Position numbers and translations under genes: made by a program
Source of the DNA: Tipula vernalis
Taxonomy: Eukaryota > Arthropoda > Insecta > Diptera > Tipulidae
Length of the DNA: 64,000 nt
Assembly: GCA_958295665.1 (NCBI GenBank)
Contig: OY282560.1
Span: 273,594,177-273,658,176 of the forward strand
Reading direction: 5' to 3'
Notes under the pieces: model-generated
Database searches by the model: none
Seen by the model: the letters and a program-made list of their open reading frames with translations, nothing else
What the model was told of the DNA's origin: nothing
Shown here: positions 59,091-64,000 of the stretch, in pieces
Layout: every line of letters starts with the position of its first letter
Position numbering within the stretch: position 1 is the stretch's first letter

Positions 59091-60440
59091 GATTTAAATC
59101 ATATCATACTGAAACGTGACATCACCCTCATGTATGCACCAATTTGCAAACTTTTCTCTATCCAACGAAGTTGGATCCACGCGAGTTGGAGTATCCACGC
59201 GAAGCAGCAATCGTGCACGTATTAGTAGTAGTTGAACAATCTTCGGTGGAATATGAAACAATGTTAATTTTCTCCAAAGCATTTACATCTGTCTTTAACA
59301 CATTGTGTAAAATGACACAACCCATGATAGTCGCTCCAGTCGCTGTAAGAGGATTCTCCAGTTACTGGATAAAATGCCGAATGCATTTTCATCAATTCGT
59401 CTTGCTCGTGTCAATCTATAAATAAATTAAAATAAAATATATGTGAAAAAGAAATTGTCATGAATATTTTACGACTTACCTATAGTTAAATAACCGACAA
59501 ACTTGAGGCAAATTTTTTCCAGAATACGGAGTTAAAAGTGAAGGTTTCAAGGAAAACGCTTCATCTCCTAGCAAAACGTAAGGCACCTTTATGTTTGTAT
59601 TTGTTAAACAGCTATCATTAGGAATACTAAGTTTCTCTGGCGCATTTAACCACAGGTGCCCAAATTCCGAGTTCTTAAATATGGCTGAATCGCAATTCGA
59701 ACAATATGCTCCTATATCTACACTGATAAATTTGTAATCGGCGTGAACGATTGCCATTAGCACTATAGAAAATCTCTTTTTATAATTAAAATTGAGGCTA
59801 CCAGAATTATTTGGAGCAAAACAATCTATTTGTTCTCCATCAACTACTCCTAAACAGTTGGAGAAATTCCATCTAACGAGAAACTCATTAGCTATACGGG
59901 TCCAATGTTCAGTTGTTGGTTTTGGTAGCGTAATAGGCATTAGGCATTTAATAATGCCTCTATTGGTTTTATAAATATATTTTGCAATTGTAGATCTTCC
60001 CATTAAGAACCTCAACCCTAGATCGGTGAAGCTGCAGCCAGTAGCCAAAAATCTAAATAAAATAAAATTAGTTAGATATTTTCTTTATAAAATCTGTGAT
60101 ATGGGATTCTTCTGTAAATTTTTTGCTAGGATAATAAACTTACCTCAAAGTAATGACTATTTTTTCTTTAGCTGATATAGTATCTTTCCGAAATGCCAAA
60201 GACGAAGCTTTAATTTCATTTGAAATCATAGAATATATATATTCGAAATGTTTCTTCGGCATTCGAAAATAATTTATATATGTACTTCTCCGGATACTGC
60301 TGAATGAATTTCACTATAGTGTAAAATACTCCATGTCGTTTTCTCCTATAATTAATGGGGTGAACCCAATATTTACGATTATTTCTATAATAAAAATAAA
60401 ACGCGGAATGCAACGTTAATTTTAGTTCTTTCGGACGCAT
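59091..60440 (-). pseudogene. HARBI1-like Harbinger nuclease with two introns, decayed
   Basis: Minus strand from ATG 60440. The first exon has RKYWVHPINYRRKRHG, then a one-base frameshift near 60277, and runs to 60144. Intron 60143-60053 (GTAAGT...TAG) keeps frame. Exon 60052-59480 is fully open and holds LATGCSFTDLGLRFL, GVVDGEQIDC with the first Asp (about 59850), VDIGAYCSNCDSAIFKNS (about 59725) and LLGDEAFSLKPSLLTPY with the second Asp (about 59575). Intron 59479-59416 keeps frame. The last exon gives RARRIDENAFGIL with the Glu, then shifts frame near 59350, losing some 25 residues before GCVILHNVL. Stop near 59094. All three catalytic acids survive, but the lesions disable it. No Myb-like partner or TIRs were found. 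Confidence 0.85.
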
Positions 60441-60674
60441 CAGCCTTTATTGAACGTATAAATTGAAATGGTGGAATTGTCAAATTTTAGTTTTGTTTGG
60501 GTGGTGACATCATTTTGCTATCCAACAATTCTTTTGAATGTGACGATGTAAACCGATAATCAGACCGAATTGTCCGGTTTCTCATTTGTATGTGACATGC
60601 TCTTAAGTGCATAGTGGTTATTGATAAATTTTAGTGAGAAAACATTTTTAAAAACTTTTTTTTTTGGAATGGCC
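60441..60674. other. Gene-free stretch
   Basis: Upstream flank of the HARBI1-like gene. No terminal repeat recognised. Confidence 0.4.
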
Positions 60675-60832
60675 AAGTTTACGTTTAGATAAATTGAGAC
60701 GAATTATTTTAGACGAATTATTTTAGGCAAATTGTTTTTAGGTAAATTGCTTTTACTAAATTACTTTAGACGAATTCTTTTTAGATAAATTGTTTTTAGA
60801 TACATTGTTTTTAGACAAACTGTTTTAGATAA
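60675..60832. repeat. Minisatellite of about 20-bp units
   Basis: Seven to eight imperfect copies around TTTTAGACAAATTGT. Confidence 0.75.
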
Positions 60833-62049
60833 AAAATCCGTTTTCCGTTTTTATGTGCATTTTTAACACGTTGTTTGAAGTCAATATTTCTTTTATTTAT
60901 TCATATTAATCAATTTTTTAATTCAGAGTTGTCCAACTTTAATTAATTTATTGATTTATTTGAAATTTAATTTAATCCAAAAATGCGAATTTTCAAAATT
61001 TTGCATTTTAGTACGCAGTTCGGAAGCACCCATAGCTTCTATCGGTATAGGTAGACTGACTTCCCTCCCTTAGTCGTTGTGGCTTTGAGTGCGTAACATT
61101 TCTGTATTGCAACCAATTTCAATAATAATATATGTTGTCGTTAATTAGACTAGGCCAGATACTTAGTTGATTGTTCAAGCTATTTAATGAATAAAGAAAC
61201 CTATTCGTCATCTTCGAGATTGTTTCTGTTATACAAAATGTTAACTTATTCGTAAATGAAGCTAGGGCAAAAAATTTATCAATTCGGGGCAACAGGTATT
61301 ATTTTCTTAAGCAGAACAGAAAAGATGCAATATTAATTTCAATTAATTTTATTTGAATCACTCATATCATCTTAAATCCTGCTTACAACAAATAAAGACA
61401 ACATGTGGGCCAATGTGCTTAATAGTTAAAGCCCAGATTTTCAATATCATTTTTTCAATTAAACTAAGAAAAACATTAAATTTTTACTTTCCGAGCTATT
61501 ACTTTACTACATACGAGTATATCTATCTATTCCCCAAACGATAAAAAACTATGTGCAACTATAAAAAACATTGTATTCGTTTTTCTTCAACATATTTTTT
61601 AAGCGAAAAGCACACACATCTAGACATAGCTACTAACCAATTTTACAAAAAAAATTAAAAATAAAAAAGAGGAAAATTAAATAATTATACATTATAAAAC
61701 CAACTCAGTAAATTAGCATGTTATAAAACAAAATAGAAACAAACAACGAAAAAGAAAAGCAGACGATGAAAAAAATCGTTCAAGTTAAATTGTTTTTATG
61801 GAAAATATAAATAAGGTGTAAAAGTAAAAGTGGGTAATAAAGGTGGTAAATTTGTTTAATTTTTACGTAGGTGAAGTTTGTCCTAAATCTGTCCTAAAAA
61901 GCAACAACAACAAATTGTGCGTATTTGTGTTAGTGAAAAATCTGAAACTCCCGTTATAACGAATTTTATTTCTAATAAATAGAAATTGTATCATCAATAT
62001 TTAAATAAAATAAAAACATTGGTAAAATATCTAAGCTATATGAAAATAA
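60833..62049. other. Gene-free AT-rich stretch
   Basis: No coding sequence recognised; a GC-richer patch lies near 61010-61110. Confidence 0.5.
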
Positions 62050-63795
62050 TAATTTAAAATGTAGTAGGGGATTACAGTATTTAGGACAACAAAGATTGAT
62101 GGCATCTCATAAAATATATTCAATATAAGTAAAAGTCATTTTCCGAATTTTCTTGAAAAAATCCTGGGAAGCGCGCATCAAAACGACCCATTTACAAAAT
62201 TGTCACTGGATCTAAGCTACCCGAAAAATATTCCAATTTTGGAAAAAGTAGGGGCCCTGGGTGTTTAGGACAACAAAGTTTGATGGCATCTCATAAAATA
62301 TATCCAATATAAGTAAAAGTCATTTTCCGAATTTTCTTGAGAAAATCCTGGGAAGCGCGCATCAAAATGACCCATATACAAACTTGTCACTGGATCTAAG
62401 CTACCCGAAAAATATTCCAATTTTGGAAAAAGTAGGGGCCCTGGGTGTTTAGGACAACAAAAATTGATGGCATCTCATAAAATATATCCAATATAAGTAA
62501 AAGTCATTTTTCGAATTTTCTTGAGAAAATCCTGGGAAGCGCGCATCAAAATGACCCATATACAAAATTGTCACTGGATCTAAGCTACCCGAAAAATATC
62601 CCAATTTTGGAAAAAGTAGGGGCCCTGGGTGTTTAGGACAACAAAGTTTGATGGCATCTCATAAAATATATCCAATATAAGTAAAAGTCATTTTCCGAAT
62701 TTTCTTGAGAAAATCCTGGGAAGCGCGCATCAAAATGACCCATATACAAAATTGTCACTGGATCTAAGCTACCCGAAAACTATCCCAATTTTGGAAAAAG
62801 TAGGGGCTCTGGGTGTTTACGACAACAAAGTTTGATGGCATCTCATAAAATATATCAAATATAAGTAAAAGTCATTTTCCGAATTTTCTTGAGAAAATCC
62901 TGGGAAGCGCGCATCAAAATGACCCATATACAAACTTGTCACTGGATCTAAGCTACCCGAAAAATATTCCAATTTTGGAAAAAGTAGGGGCCCTGGGTGT
63001 TTAGGACAACAAAGTTTGATGGCATCTCATAAAATATATCCCATATATGTAAAAGTCATTTTCCGAATTTTCTTGAGAAAATCCTGGGAAGCGCGCATCA
63101 AAATGACCCATATACAAAATTGTCATTGGATCTAAGCTACCCGAAAAATATCCCAATTTTGGAAAAAGTAGGGGCCCTGGGTATTTAGGACAACAAAGTT
63201 TGATGGCATCTCATAAAATATATTCAATATAAGTAAAAGTCATTTTCCGAATTTTCTTGAAAAAATCCTGGGAAGCGCGCATCAAAACGACCCATTTACA
63301 AAATTGTCACTGGATGTAAGCTACCTGAAAAATATTCCAATTTTGGAAAAAGTAGGGGCCCTGGGTGTTTAGGACAACAAAAATTGATGGCATCTCATAA
63401 AATATATCCAATATAAGTAAAAGTCATTTTCCGAATTTTCTTGAGAAAATCCTGGGAAGCGCGCATCAAAATGACCCATATACAAAATTGTCATTGGATC
63501 TAAGCTACCCGAAAAATATTCCAATTTTGGAAAAAGTAGGGGCCCTGGGTGTTTAGGACAACAAAAATTGATGGCATCTCATAAAATATATCCAATATAA
63601 GTAAAAGTCATTTTTCGAATTTTCTTGAGAAAATCCTGGGAAGCGCGCATCAAAATGACCCATATACAAACTTGTCACTGGATCTAAGCTACCCGAAAAA
63701 TATTCCAATTTTGGAAAAAGTAGGGGTCCTGGGTGTTTAGGACAACAAAGTTTGATGGCATCTCATAAAATATATCCAATATAAGTAAAAGTCAT
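62050..63795 (+). repeat. 184-bp satellite array, about 9.5 monomers
   Basis: GATGGCATCTCATAAAATAT recurs every 184 bp (62098, 62282, 62466 and so on). Monomers differ by a few substitutions (for example ATTCC/ATCCC and CAAAG/CAAAA). The sequence is unrelated to the 174-bp satellite. Confidence 0.95.
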
Positions 63796-64000
63796 GACTT
63801 GGGATATTTTTCGGGTAGCTTAGATCCAATGACAATTTTGTATATGGGTCACTTTGATGCGCCCTTCCCAGGATTTTCTCAAGAAAATTCGGAAAATGAC
63901 TTTTACTTATATTGGATATATTTTATGAAATGCCATCAAACTTTGTTGTCCTAAACACCCAGGGCCCCTACTTTTTCCAAAATTGGGATATTTTTCGGGT
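63796..64000 (-). repeat. Inverted continuation of the 184-bp satellite
   Basis: From about 63796 the monomer reads in the opposite orientation (GGGTAGCTTAGATCCAATGA, AAACACCCAGGGCCCCTACT) up to the window edge, so the array continues beyond it. Confidence 0.95.

Overview
This is an AT-rich (roughly two thirds A+T by eye), intron-bearing animal sequence made almost entirely of transposable elements and satellite DNA. A THOC5 gene fragment, BEL/Pao and Osvaldo-like Gypsy elements, Harbinger and Sola-like transposons and short GT-AG introns point to an insect. A higher fly (Diptera) is my best guess from how the THOC5 fragment reads, but this is inference. I see no intact host housekeeping gene.

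Layout. 1-2400: AT-rich DNA with a 0.65-kb foldback repeat. 2401-14107: a decayed Harbinger transposon (nuclease on +, Myb/SANT-like partner on -, TAA target duplication). A complete 9.17-kb LTR retrotransposon at 4486-13655 split it. That element is Gypsy superfamily, probably Osvaldo-like; its two 1350-bp LTRs look identical, both ORFs are open, and it has an AGTT duplication. A tRNA-Lys-like block sits where its polypurine tract should be. 14108-21311: mostly featureless AT-rich DNA with simple repeats, a piece of the 18S rRNA 530 loop and a MITE. 21312-23647: a Sola-like transposon with perfect 31-bp inverted repeats and an ATAT duplication. 25262-28282: a 5'-truncated non-LTR retrotransposon. 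28703-30223: a decayed Gypsy pol on the minus strand.

30932-55699 is the most intricate part. Two adjacent, multi-exon, plus-strand coding units (30932-36600 and 36723-55699) look like a paired cassette of an unnamed protein family. Later insertions shredded them: a MITE at 31499, a piggyBac-like MITE at 33484, a Harbinger remnant (37551-45123) that itself took a BEL/Pao element (38017-44774), a TIR element carrying a THOC5 pseudogene with a retained intron (46064-48280), and a second TIR element (48287-55323) filled by about 32 copies of a 174-bp satellite. Coding homology to the second unit resumes right after that element, at 55331.

55.7-64 kb: MITE relics, an unrecognised coding remnant, a decayed HARBI1-like gene on the minus strand with two clear introns (59091-60440), and a 184-bp satellite array from 62050 to the window end. 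Both satellite arrays flip orientation near their right-hand edge. The window reads as a record of successive insertions, not as co-operating genes.
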